NCBI RefSeq assembly: GCF_014145395.1
Contig: NZ_JACHTE010000011.1
Span: 1 to 64,000, forward strand
DNA: 64,000 nucleotides
Direction: 5' to 3'
From: Marilutibacter penaei
GTDB taxonomy: Bacteria > Pseudomonadota > Gammaproteobacteria > Xanthomonadales > Xanthomonadaceae
In this document: one piece after another, positions 49,454 through 57,843 of the stretch
How the letters are laid out: each line of letters starts with the position of its first letter
Numbering within the stretch: position 1 is the first letter of the stretch
Notes under the pieces: model-generated
Database searches by the model: none
What the model was told of the DNA's origin: nothing
Seen by the model: only the letters and a program-made list of their open reading frames with translations
Made by a program: the position numbers and the translations under genes

Positions 49454-52400
49454 GGAGGTTCTCCGCATCGGGAAGGGCGACGGCAGGCCGTCGTGCCTCG
49501 CGCCGCAGCGCCCAGGTGCGCAGGGCGACATAGAAGACCGGCGTCAGGAACAGGCCGAACAGGGTCACGCCGAGCATGCCGGCGAACACGGCGACGCCGA
49601 GTGCGTTGCGCACCTCGAAGCCGGCGCCACTGCCCAGCACCAGCGGCACCACGGCGGCAGTGAAGGTGATCGAGGTCATGATGATCGGGCGCAGGCGCAG
49701 GCGGCAGGCCTCCAGCGCGGCCTCGACCGGGGTGCGGCCCTGCATTTCGAGCTCGCGTGCGAATTCGACGATCAGGATCGCGTTCTTGCAGGCCAGCGCG
49801 ATCAGCACCACCAGACCCACCTGGACGAAGATGTTATTGTCGCCACCGGCCAGCCACACGCCCAGCAGGGCGGACAGCACGCACATCGGCACGATCAGGA
49901 TCACCGCCAGCGGCAGGGTCCAGCTCTCGTACAGCGCCGCCAGCACCAGGAACACCAGCAGCACCGCCAGCGGGAACACGATCAGCGCGGCATTGCCCTG
50001 GGTCGCCTGCTGGTAACTCAGGTCGGCCCATTCGATCGCCATGCCCGGCGGCAGCACCTGCCCCGCCATCGCTTCCAGCGATGCCATCGCCTGGGCCGAC
50101 GACAGCACGCGCGGATCGGACTCGCCCGCCAGGTCCGCGGCCGGGTAGCCGTTGTAGCGCAGGACCGGGTCGGGGCCGTAGCTTTCGCGCACCTCGACCA
50201 TCGAGCCGATCGGCACCATCTCGCCGTGCACGTTGCGCGTGCGCAGGTTGGCGATGTCGTCGACGCTGTCGCGGAACGGCGCGTCGGCCTGGGCGATCAC
50301 CTGCCAGGTGCGGCCGAACTGGTTGAAGTCGTTGACGTAGGCCGAACCGAGGTAGACCTGCAGGGTCTCGAACAGACCGCTCAGCGGCACGCCCTGGGCC
50401 TTGGCCTTGGTGCGGTCGACGATCGCATCCAGCTGTGGCACGTTGGCCTGGTAGCTGGTGATCGGGAAGCCCATGCCCGGCGTCTGCGAGATCGCGCCCT
50501 GCATGCCGTTCACGGCGTTCTGCAGCTCGCCATAGCCGAGTCCGGCGCGGTCCTGGATGAACATCGAGTAGCCCGAGCCGTTGCCGAGACCCAGGATCGG
50601 CGGCGGCATGAAGGAGAACGCGAAGCCCTCCTGCAGCGCGCCCACCTTCTGGTTGATTTCGGCATTGATCTCCGCGGCGGTGCGCGTGCGCTCGCCGAAC
50701 GGCGCCAGCGGCAGGAACACCACGCCGGTGTTGGGCGTGTTGGTGAACTGCAGGGCGTTGAGGCCGGGGAAGGCGATCGTGTGGTCGACGCCCTCGGTCT
50801 CCATTGCGATATCGGCGACCTTGCGCAGCATGGCGTCGGTGCGGTCCAGCGACGCGCCCTCGGGCAGCTTCACGCCGGCCATCAGGTAGAGCTTGTCCTG
50901 CACCGGGATGAAGCCTGGCGGCACCAGCTTGAACATCAGGCCGGTCGCGGCCAGCAGCACTGCGTAGACCAGGAACACCGTCCCGCGCCCACCCAGCGAG
51001 CGCTTGACCGCGCCCTGGTAACGCTCGGAGCTGCGGCCGAAGAAGCGGTTGAAGGGACGGAAGATCCAGCCGAACAGGCGGTCGATCCACACCGTGAGCC
51101 GGTCCTTCGGTGCGTCATGCGGCTTGAGCAGCATGGCCGCCAGCGCCGGCGACAGGGTCAGCGAATTGACCGTCGAGATCACCGTGGAGATCGCGATGGT
51201 CACCGCGAACTGGCGGTAGAACTGCCCGGTCACGCCGGACAGGAACGCCATCGGCACGAACACCGCACACAACACCAGGCCGATCGCGATGATGGGCCCC
51301 GAGACCTCCTTCATTGCCTGGTGGGCGGCTGCGAGTGGCGTCAGCCCTTCTTCGATATTGCGCTCGACGTTCTCGACGACCACGATCGCGTCGTCGACGA
51401 CGACGCCGATCGCCAATACCAGACCGAACAGCGTCAGGGTATTGATCGAGTAGCCGAGCAGCTGCAGCGCGGCAAAGGTGCCGACGACCGACACCGGCAC
51501 GGCGATCAGCGGGATGATCGACGCACGCCAGGTCTGCAGGAACAGGGTCACCACCAGGACCACCAGCAGCACCGCTTCGAGCAGGGTCTTGACCACCGAC
51601 TTGATCGAATCGCGGACGAAGATCGTCGTGTCGTAGACCGCCTCGTAGGCAACGCCCTCGGGGAACTGGCCCGACAGCTCTTCCATGGTCGCGATGACGG
51701 TCTCCTGGATGTCCAGCGCATTGGCGCCCGGCGCCTGGAAGATGCCGATGCCGACCGCGTCCTGGCCGTCGAGCTGCGAGCGCAGGGTGTAGTCGCCCGC
51801 GCCCAGCTCGAGCCGCGCCACGTCACGCAGGCGCACGACCTCGCCGTCGTCGCCGGCCTTGACCACGATGTCGCCGAATTCCTCCACCGAGGAGAGCCGG
51901 CCCTGCGCGTTGATCAGGGTCAGGAAGGCCGCGTCCGGCATCGGCTCGGCGCCGATCTGGCCCGCCGACACCTGCACGTTCTGCTCGCGCATGGCGGCCA
52001 GCACCTCGCCCGCGGTCAGGCCGCGCGCGGCGATGCGGTCGGGGTCCAGCCACGCGCGCATGGCGTAGTCGCCGCCACCGAAGACCTGCGCGTCGCCCAC
52101 GCCGCTGATCCGCGCCAGTGCGTCCTTGACGTGCAGCCGCGCGTAGTTGCGCAGGTAGAGGGTGTCGTAGGTGCCGTCCGGCGAGGTCAGGTGCACGACC
52201 ATCAGGAAGGTCGGCGACTGTTTCTGCGTGGTCACGCCCTGCCGGCGCACGTCCTCGGGCAGGCGCGCGAGCGCCTGGCTCACCCGGTTCTGCACGCGCA
52301 CGGTGGCGTCGTCGGCATCGGTGCCCGGCTCGAAGGTCACGGTGGTCTGCAGCACGCCGTCCGAGCCGGCGACGGACTTGATGTACATCATGTCCTCGAC

Positions 52401-52619
52401 GCCGTTGATCGCCTCTTCCAGCGGCGTCGCGACGGTTTCGGCGATGACCTTCGGGTTGGCGCCGGGGTACACGGTGCGCACCACCACCGAGGGCGGTACC
52501 ACCTCCGGGTACTCGCTGACCGGCAGCGAGGGAATCGCGATCAGGCCGACCGCGAAGATGATGATCGACAGCACCGCGGCGAAGATCGGGCGGTCGATGA
52601 AGAAGCGTGAGAAGTCCAT
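49446..52619 (-). CDS. RND multidrug efflux permease (HAE1 family)
   Basis: A 1057-residue inner-membrane pump of the AcrB type. The opening MDFSRFFIDRPIFAAVLSIIIF is typical; the proton-relay Asp pair is in LAIGVVVDDAIVVVENVER (TM4, about residue 410), and the second TM bundle ends LVVLIALACKNAILIVEFARELE. Two large periplasmic loops separate the TM groups. It exports hydrophobic drugs, dyes or solvents with proton entry. It is flanked by its adaptor upstream and channel downstream, a complete tripartite set. Substrate range unknown. Confidence 0.95.
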   Translation of the reverse strand: MDFSRFFIDRPIFAAVLSIIIFAVGLIAIPSLPVSEYPEVVPPSVVVRTVYPGANPKVIAETVATPLEEAINGVEDMMYIKSVAGSDGVLQTTVTFEPGTDADDATVRVQNRVSQALARLPEDVRRQGVTTQKQSPTFLMVVHLTSPDGTYDTLYLRNYARLHVKDALARISGVGDAQVFGGGDYAMRAWLDPDRIAARGLTAGEVLAAMREQNVQVSAGQIGAEPMPDAAFLTLINAQGRLSSVEEFGDIVVKAGDDGEVVRLRDVARLELGAGDYTLRSQLDGQDAVGIGIFQAPGANALDIQETVIATMEELSGQFPEGVAYEAVYDTTIFVRDSIKSVVKTLLEAVLLVVLVVTLFLQTWRASIIPLIAVPVSVVGTFAALQLLGYSINTLTLFGLVLAIGVVVDDAIVVVENVERNIEEGLTPLAAAHQAMKEVSGPIIAIGLVLCAVFVPMAFLSGVTGQFYRQFAVTIAISTVISTVNSLTLSPALAAMLLKPHDAPKDRLTVWIDRLFGWIFRPFNRFFGRSSERYQGAVKRSLGGRGTVFLVYAVLLAATGLMFKLVPPGFIPVQDKLYLMAGVKLPEGASLDRTDAMLRKVADIAMETEGVDHTIAFPGLNALQFTNTPNTGVVFLPLAPFGERTRTAAEINAEINQKVGALQEGFAFSFMPPPILGLGNGSGYSMFIQDRAGLGYGELQNAVNGMQGAISQTPGMGFPITSYQANVPQLDAIVDRTKAKAQGVPLSGLFETLQVYLGSAYVNDFNQFGRTWQVIAQADAPFRDSVDDIANLRTRNVHGEMVPIGSMVEVRESYGPDPVLRYNGYPAADLAGESDPRVLSSAQAMASLEAMAGQVLPPGMAIEWADLSYQQATQGNAALIVFPLAVLLVFLVLAALYESWTLPLAVILIVPMCVLSALLGVWLAGGDNNIFVQVGLVVLIALACKNAILIVEFARELEMQGRTPVEAALEACRLRLRPIIMTSITFTAAVVPLVLGSGAGFEVRNALGVAVFAGMLGVTLFGLFLTPVFYVALRTWALRREARRPAVALPDAENLHA

Positions 52620-52799
52620 GGCGAAGCATCCTCGCGGCGCGCGGCCGCAACTGTCCTGGCCCGCGCGGTGGCGCGGGCACGCATGTGTCGAATCGGGGCC
52701 GTCGCGGGCTGGCCGGCCCCGCCGCGCACCGGGGGGAGGGGCGTGCGCGGCGGGGCCGGTGCCGCTAGGGGTGGCCGATGAAGGCGGACGAGGTCGCCG

Positions 52800-54035
52800 T
52801 CATCGGCCGCCGCCTGCACCGCCCGGGTGGGCAGGGTCGGCGCTGGCCACCGGCGGTCCGGCCGGCGGCGCACCCATCTCGACCTCGACCGGCGCAACGG
52901 GCATGCCGGGGAAAAACACCTTCTGCAGGCCGTGCACGATGACCCGGTCGTCCGCCTGCAGGCCGGCGAGCACCTCGCGCAGCCCGCCCACGTCGCGACC
53001 CAGCTGGATGTCGCGCCGCGCCGCGGTGCTGTCCTCGCCCATCACGTAGACGTACTTGCGGTCCTGGTCGGTCAGCACCGCCTGCCGGTCGACCAGGAGC
53101 GCCTCGCGCGACTGGCCGCCCTGCAGCTGCACGCGGGCGAACTGGCCGGGGGTCAGCGCGCCATCCGGGTTGGCGACCACCGCGCGGGCACGCAGGGTGC
53201 CGGTGCCGGCGTCGACCTGGTTGTCGATGAAGTCCAGGGTGCCGGCATGCGGATGGCCGTCCTCGCCGGACAGCCCGACCTTCACCGGCCGCCCGAGGAC
53301 ATCGGCATAGCCCTGCCAGGTGCGTTCGTCGGCCTCGAAATAGACGTGCACCGGGTCCAGCGACACCAGCGTGGTCAGCACCGTCGCGTCGGCCTGGGCG
53401 AGGTTGCCGGCGGTGACCCGGGCCTGGCCGATGCGGCCGCTGATCGGTGCGCGCACCTCGGCGAACTGCAGGTCGAGGCGGGCGCGGTCGAGCGCGGCGT
53501 CGGCGGCGCGGACCGCGGCGTCGGCCTGCGAGCGCGCGGCGCGGCGTGACTCGAACTCCTCGCGCGAGATCGCCTTGGCCTCGACCAGCGACTGCGCGCG
53601 CGCATGCTGGGTGCGGGCCAGGTCCGACTCGCTGCGTGCCCGCGCCAACTCGGCCTGGGCGCGCTCGAGCTCGGCGCGGTAGTGCCGAGGATCAATCACG
53701 AACAGCAGGTCGCCCTTGGCCACAACATCGCCTTCGGTGAAGGCGACGCGCTCGACATAGCCACTGACGCGGGGGCGCAGTTCGACCGTCTCGACCGCGC
53801 GCACGCGGCCGGTGAAGTCGTCCCACGGGCGCACTTCGCGTTCAACCACCCGGGCCACGCTGACCTCGGGGGGCGGCATGGCCGCGGAGGGGTTGGCCTG
53901 GGTGCCGCAGCCCGCGAGCACGGCGCTGGCGAGCAGCGCCAACCCCCATGCGGGGCGGGACGGGCCGGCGCCGGCCCGTGCCCGGCGGCGGGTGGCGCGG
54001 GGCTGGGGAAGGGATCGCGAGGGGAGACGGGTCAT
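52800..54035 (-). CDS. RND efflux periplasmic adaptor (HlyD/AcrA family) lipoprotein
   Basis: A 411-residue periplasmic adaptor linking the RND pump to the outer-membrane channel. Signal and lipobox LLASAVLAGC mark a lipoprotein. Lipoyl-like parts are at VETVELRPRVSGYVERVAFTEGDVVAKGDLLFVIDP (about residues 75-110) and VRAPISGRIGQARVTAGNLAQ; a coiled-coil hairpin lies between them (about 112-180). The start overlaps the SDR stop by ATGA. A 180-base gap separates it from the RND gene, with no hairpin I could define. Confidence 0.93.
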   Translation of the reverse strand: MTRLPSRSLPQPRATRRRARAGAGPSRPAWGLALLASAVLAGCGTQANPSAAMPPPEVSVARVVEREVRPWDDFTGRVRAVETVELRPRVSGYVERVAFTEGDVVAKGDLLFVIDPRHYRAELERAQAELARARSESDLARTQHARAQSLVEAKAISREEFESRRAARSQADAAVRAADAALDRARLDLQFAEVRAPISGRIGQARVTAGNLAQADATVLTTLVSLDPVHVYFEADERTWQGYADVLGRPVKVGLSGEDGHPHAGTLDFIDNQVDAGTGTLRARAVVANPDGALTPGQFARVQLQGGQSREALLVDRQAVLTDQDRKYVYVMGEDSTAARRDIQLGRDVGGLREVLAGLQADDRVIVHGLQKVFFPGMPVAPVEVEMGAPPAGPPVASADPAHPGGAGGGR

Positions 54036-54961
54036 GACGGGAGGTCCTTGTCCTGGGGGGAGGCGGGGTGCAGCGGTGCCAGCAATCCCCACAGCAGCCT
54101 GCGCGCGGCCTGCTGACAGCCTTCTGGCAGCAGGTCGGCCCGGTCCGTGGGGGTGGCAGCACCGCACTTGAGGGAAAGCGACGGGCGGGCAGGTGGGGAT
54201 TCGACGGGCGGCAGGGTCGACGGATCGGCCTCGTGGCCGCTCGCGGTCGAGCCGCCTGGCGCCGCTGTATCGAAGGGAATCACGGGCGGCAGCGATTGCG
54301 GGTGGTGGCCGCGGTCGACCAGGGCGAGGACCTGCTGGCCAATGGCGATGGCGCTTGGACGGTCGGGGCGGGCCGTCGCCAGCGCCGGGCGGTCGCAGAC
54401 CGCACCGCCGACGCTGAGCAGGTGCACCCGCACGCCCTGGCCACGCGCTTCGTCGTGCAGGACCCGCGCCATCATGCGCAGCGCGGCGGCGCCGACCGAG
54501 CGGTGGCCGTGGCCGGCCCAGGGGCGGGCGTCGCCCGGTCCGCCGACCATCACCCAGGTGCGGTTGTGGCCGCGCGTGGCCAGCACGGGCAGCAGGTGGC
54601 GTGCCGCGGCGAGGTGCGGCAGCAGGTCTTCGTCCAGGCGTCGTCGCAAGGCATCGGCCGGCTGGTCGAGTACCGCGCCGGCGGCCGCCCGGCCGCAGAC
54701 ACAGGCGACCACGCCGCCCAGCGGCCGGTCCAGCGCGCGCAGCCGCGCGGCGAGGGCGGCACCGGCGGCGTCGTCGGCCACCGAACCGGCCACTGCGATG
54801 ATCCGGTCCGGCGCTTCGGCCTGCAGGGCCGCGAGCGCCCCGGCGTCACGGGCCACGGCGATCACCGGGCGGTCGCGGACGAGGGCGGCCTGGACCACGC
54901 CGCGCCCGACCACGCCGGTGGCGCCGAGGACCAGCAGCGGCGGGAGCGATGTCCCGCTCAC
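54032..54961 (-). CDS. SDR-like Rossmann protein lacking the YxxxK catalytic pair
   Basis: A 309-residue protein. The N-terminal LLVLGATGVVGRGVV is a clear nucleotide-binding loop, followed by the AGSVADDAAG acid turn. In short-chain dehydrogenases the segment after the Ser should contain YxxxK; here it reads GHGHRSVGAAALRMMARVL, with no Tyr or Lys. A proline/alanine-rich tail of about 100 residues is added. It is probably a non-catalytic or altered relative. It starts with GTG overlapping the preceding gene (GTGA) and its stop overlaps the HlyD start, so it is embedded in the efflux operon. Confidence 0.75.
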   Translation of the reverse strand: MSGTSLPPLLVLGATGVVGRGVVQAALVRDRPVIAVARDAGALAALQAEAPDRIIAVAGSVADDAAGAALAARLRALDRPLGGVVACVCGRAAAGAVLDQPADALRRRLDEDLLPHLAAARHLLPVLATRGHNRTWVMVGGPGDARPWAGHGHRSVGAAALRMMARVLHDEARGQGVRVHLLSVGGAVCDRPALATARPDRPSAIAIGQQVLALVDRGHHPQSLPPVIPFDTAAPGGSTASGHEADPSTLPPVESPPARPSLSLKCGAATPTDRADLLPEGCQQAARRLLWGLLAPLHPASPQDKDLPS

Positions 54962-55215
54962 GGGATGGAACCTCCCGCATCTGGGACATTGTCCCGGCTA
55001 CGGGCCAAACGGCGGAGCCCGTCGAGGGCGGGCGCGACCAGCATCAGCAGCGGCAGGCCGAGCACGGAGGCCAGCACCCAGAGCGCCATCCAGGCTTCCA
55101 CGCGCCCCGCGACCAAGCCTTCCCGGACCACCATGACGGCGATGACAGCGAGGACCGACAAGGCGGACAGCATCATCGGGAAGTACACGCGCTGGAGCAG
55201 GCGGGGGGACAGCAT
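54958..55215 (-). CDS. Small two-helix membrane protein, DUF2798-like
   Basis: An 85-residue protein with two transmembrane helices: FPMMLSALSVLAVIAVMVV and WMALWVLASVLGLPLLMLVAPAL. Layout (short loop, W-x-x-x-W then a Pro in the second helix) recalls DUF2798 proteins, which often sit beside regulators and efflux genes; the match is tentative. It is the first gene of the efflux operon, overlaps the SDR gene by four bases, and is divergent from the LysR regulator. Confidence 0.65.
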   Translation of the reverse strand: MLSPRLLQRVYFPMMLSALSVLAVIAVMVVREGLVAGRVEAWMALWVLASVLGLPLLMLVAPALDGLRRLARSRDNVPDAGGSIP

Positions 55216-55284
55216 GGCCGTTCTCCTGGGGGAATGGCGGCCAGACTACGCCGACGCACGGCACTTGATTAGCCGGTGAATCGG

Positions 55285-55298
55285 GGAATAATTGTTCC
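55285..55298. promoter_or_regulatory. Candidate LysR-type operator in the divergent region
   Basis: The 125-base space between the efflux operon and the LysR gene contains the near-perfect palindrome GGAA-T-AATT-G-TTCC (55285-55298), in an otherwise GC-rich stretch. Position between divergent promoters is what LysR-type regulators usually bind. Assignment is by position and symmetry only. Confidence 0.5.
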
Positions 55299-55340
55299 GC
55301 ATACGGCCCAATCACCCCCTCGCCACGCAAGGACTCCCCC

Positions 55341-56396
55341 ATGGCCCGCGATCTCAACGACACCCTCATCTTCGTCAAGGTGGTGGAAGCCGGCAGCTTC
55401 ATCGGTGCCGCCCGCGCGCTGCGCCTGCCCAAGACCAGCGTCAGCCGCAAGGTGCAGGAGCTGGAGGAGCGCCTGGGCGCGCAACTGCTGCACCGGACCA
55501 CGCGCAAGCTCGGCCTGACCGAGGCCGGCAACGTCTACTACGAGCACTGCCAGCGGATCGCTCGCGAGCTCGACGAAGCCGAGAGCGCCGTCGGCCAGCT
55601 GCAGGCGGGGCCGCGCGGCTGGCTTCGGGTCACCGCGCCCTATTCGATGGGCATCGACCGGATCGCCCCGCTGCTCGGCGAGTTCCACGCGCGCCACCCG
55701 GAGGTCCGCGTGGAGATGGTCCTCAGCAACGATACGGTCGACCTGGTGGGCAAGGAGATCGACGTCGCCCTGCGCGTCGGCAGCCTGCCCGACTCCAACC
55801 TGGTCGCGCGCCGGCTCGCGGTGCTCGGCACCCAGGTCTACGCCAGCCCGCACTACATCGAGCGCCACGGCGAACCGCTGCACCCGGACGAGCTGCGCCA
55901 CCACCGCACCCTCGCGATGCCCAAGAACCGCCGCAACGCCCACCGCTACGTGTGGACGCTGGGCGATGGCGACGGCCTGTCGGAATTCGAGATCGACCCG
56001 ATCATGGTCGCCAACGACCCGGCCGCGCTGCGCGGCGCACTGCTGTGCGGCGAGGCGATGATGATGGCCGCGGACGTGATGGTCCGGCCGCACGTGGAGC
56101 AGGGCTACCTGAAGCGGGTGCTGGCCGGCTGGAGCGGCCCGGACTACGAGTTCAACGCGGTGTTCCCGCGGGGGCACGTCCAGTCACCGAAGGTGCGCGC
56201 CTTCGTCGACTTCCTCGTCGACCGGGTCAACATGGACGTCGACTACATGGCGCACATGTGCCCGAACGCCCGCCGCAGCTGCGAGGCTGGCGCGAAGGCG
56301 CAGGCCGCGGCGGTCAGGGCCGAGCTGGACAAGGCCTCGGCAGCGAGCGCCAGCCGCCAGGCGCCCGCCCGGCCGCGCGAGGAAACACCGGCCTGA
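55341..56396 (+). CDS. LysR family transcriptional regulator
   Basis: A 351-residue regulator. The N-terminal helix-turn-helix is FVKVVEAGSFIGAARALRLPKTSVSRKVQELEERLGAQLL (about residues 11-50), followed by the linker helix and a periplasmic-binding-like effector domain that starts at about residue 90 (GWLRVTAPYSMGIDRIAPLL). The C-terminus carries an extra Ala/Arg-rich tail. AAGGA precedes the ATG. It is divergent from the efflux operon and most likely controls it. The inducer is unknown. Confidence 0.93.
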   Translation: MARDLNDTLIFVKVVEAGSFIGAARALRLPKTSVSRKVQELEERLGAQLLHRTTRKLGLTEAGNVYYEHCQRIARELDEAESAVGQLQAGPRGWLRVTAPYSMGIDRIAPLLGEFHARHPEVRVEMVLSNDTVDLVGKEIDVALRVGSLPDSNLVARRLAVLGTQVYASPHYIERHGEPLHPDELRHHRTLAMPKNRRNAHRYVWTLGDGDGLSEFEIDPIMVANDPAALRGALLCGEAMMMAADVMVRPHVEQGYLKRVLAGWSGPDYEFNAVFPRGHVQSPKVRAFVDFLVDRVNMDVDYMAHMCPNARRSCEAGAKAQAAAVRAELDKASAASASRQAPARPREETPA

Positions 56397-56414
56397 CCCC
56401 GACACCCGACCGCC

Positions 56415-57701
56415 TCAGTACACCCATTGCAGGCGGGTCTGGATGGCATCGGTGGTCCCGGTCTGGCCTGGACCGTCGAGATCGGTGCCGGTCCACTGCA
56501 CGCCGGCCTTGAGGCGCCGGGACGCCCACCAGTTGAGGCCGAACGTCGAGATCCGGAAGGCGCCGCCATCGATGCCGCCGTCCGAGAGGTCGGTGGCGCC
56601 GACCCGGGCCACCAGCTCCAGCGCGCCCCAGCGCCCGTCCGGCAGCACCCGGCGTGCGTAGCCGACCTTGCGGTCGTAGGGGCGCGTCTCCCCGGTCAGG
56701 ACCCAGGCGCCGGTGACGTACCAGCCGGTGAAGCGCGGATCACCGAAGGCCGGCGCATCCACCTGGTTGACCACCCACTCGCCCAGGATCGACACCGGCC
56801 CATGGTTCCACAGGGCTTCCACGCCGAGGAATTCCGCGCTGTCGGCCGCGAAGTCGCCGGTGTTCACGTAGTTGGGCAGCACGTTCGAGGCCGGCCGGCC
56901 GCGGAAGTTCAGCAGGCCGTCGTTGTCCTCCACGTGACGCGCGTTGATGCCGAGGTGCAGGAAGCGGTCGCCCTCGTCCCGCCACCAGGCCAGCCCGGTG
57001 AGCCGGGCGCCGACATGGTTGCCGCGCTCGTCCAGCGTGACGTGACCGGACTGCAGCCAGGCATCGTTGTAGACGCCCACTTCGAAGGTGCCGCGCTCCC
57101 CGCCCCATTGCCGCAGCCAGTTGATGCCCAGGGAGCGCGACTGGAAGAACGGACTCAGCACCCGCTCCTGGTGCGGCAGGTTGGCGGAGTCACCGACCAT
57201 CTCGTAGACCGCGACTTCCTTGACCTTGCCCACCATGAGGCTGCCGGCCGCGCCGAAGTCGTACTTGAGCTGGATGTCGGTCCAGGACCAGTCCGGGTCG
57301 CCGGGATTCTTGTTGAAGCCCTTGTATTCGAAGCTGACCAGGTAGGTGAGCTTGCCCGAATGCCCCAGCCGCCCGCGGTTGGTGAAGCGGATCGCCCGCC
57401 ACTCGTCGTCATGCCCCTGTGCCCCGACCTCGGCCGCGGTGGCATCGTCCTGGTCGATCGCGTTCCAGTCGTAGAGCAGGACCAGACCCGGCTTCCAGGT
57501 CATCCAGCCCTCGTCGTCCTGGATTTCCTCGAGCACCTCCCCGGGCAACTCGGGGAGCGCATAGTCGTCGACCCCGCGCAGCGCGGATTCGTCGATCTGG
57601 TCCGGCAGGTCGCTCTCGGGCGACTGTGCGCGCACCGGCGGCGGGGCCAGCAGCAGGACCAGCAGCGCCGGGATGGCGGCATGCTTCGCGTTCCACGACA
57701 T
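56415..57701 (-). CDS. OprO/OprP-type outer-membrane porin
   Basis: A 428-residue exported porin. A signal peptide (AIPALLVLLLAPPPVRAQS) is followed by a beta-barrel with many alternating aromatic strands such as GKLTYLVSFEYKGFN, TFEVGVYNDAW and FLHLGINARHV, and ends TRLQWVY, the aromatic C-terminal signature of outer-membrane barrels. The FTNRGRLGHSGKLTY segment matches phosphate-selective porins. The substrate may be phosphate or polyphosphate, but is not proven. The start at 57701 is chosen for the signal peptide. It is convergent with LysR and divergent from recC. Confidence 0.88.
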   Translation of the reverse strand: MSWNAKHAAIPALLVLLLAPPPVRAQSPESDLPDQIDESALRGVDDYALPELPGEVLEEIQDDEGWMTWKPGLVLLYDWNAIDQDDATAAEVGAQGHDDEWRAIRFTNRGRLGHSGKLTYLVSFEYKGFNKNPGDPDWSWTDIQLKYDFGAAGSLMVGKVKEVAVYEMVGDSANLPHQERVLSPFFQSRSLGINWLRQWGGERGTFEVGVYNDAWLQSGHVTLDERGNHVGARLTGLAWWRDEGDRFLHLGINARHVEDNDGLLNFRGRPASNVLPNYVNTGDFAADSAEFLGVEALWNHGPVSILGEWVVNQVDAPAFGDPRFTGWYVTGAWVLTGETRPYDRKVGYARRVLPDGRWGALELVARVGATDLSDGGIDGGAFRISTFGLNWWASRRLKAGVQWTGTDLDGPGQTGTTDAIQTRLQWVY

Positions 57702-57843
57702 CGGGTCCAACCTGCGGGGGCATGGGTGTCGAGCAAGAATGGCGCCGATCCCGGGTGTTGTCACGCGACGGCGCGTGGACGTGCTCAGGCGGCCCTGGCA
57801 GGGCGTCTCGCGCCCTGCGACCCGGGTCCGGCATCATGCGGGG

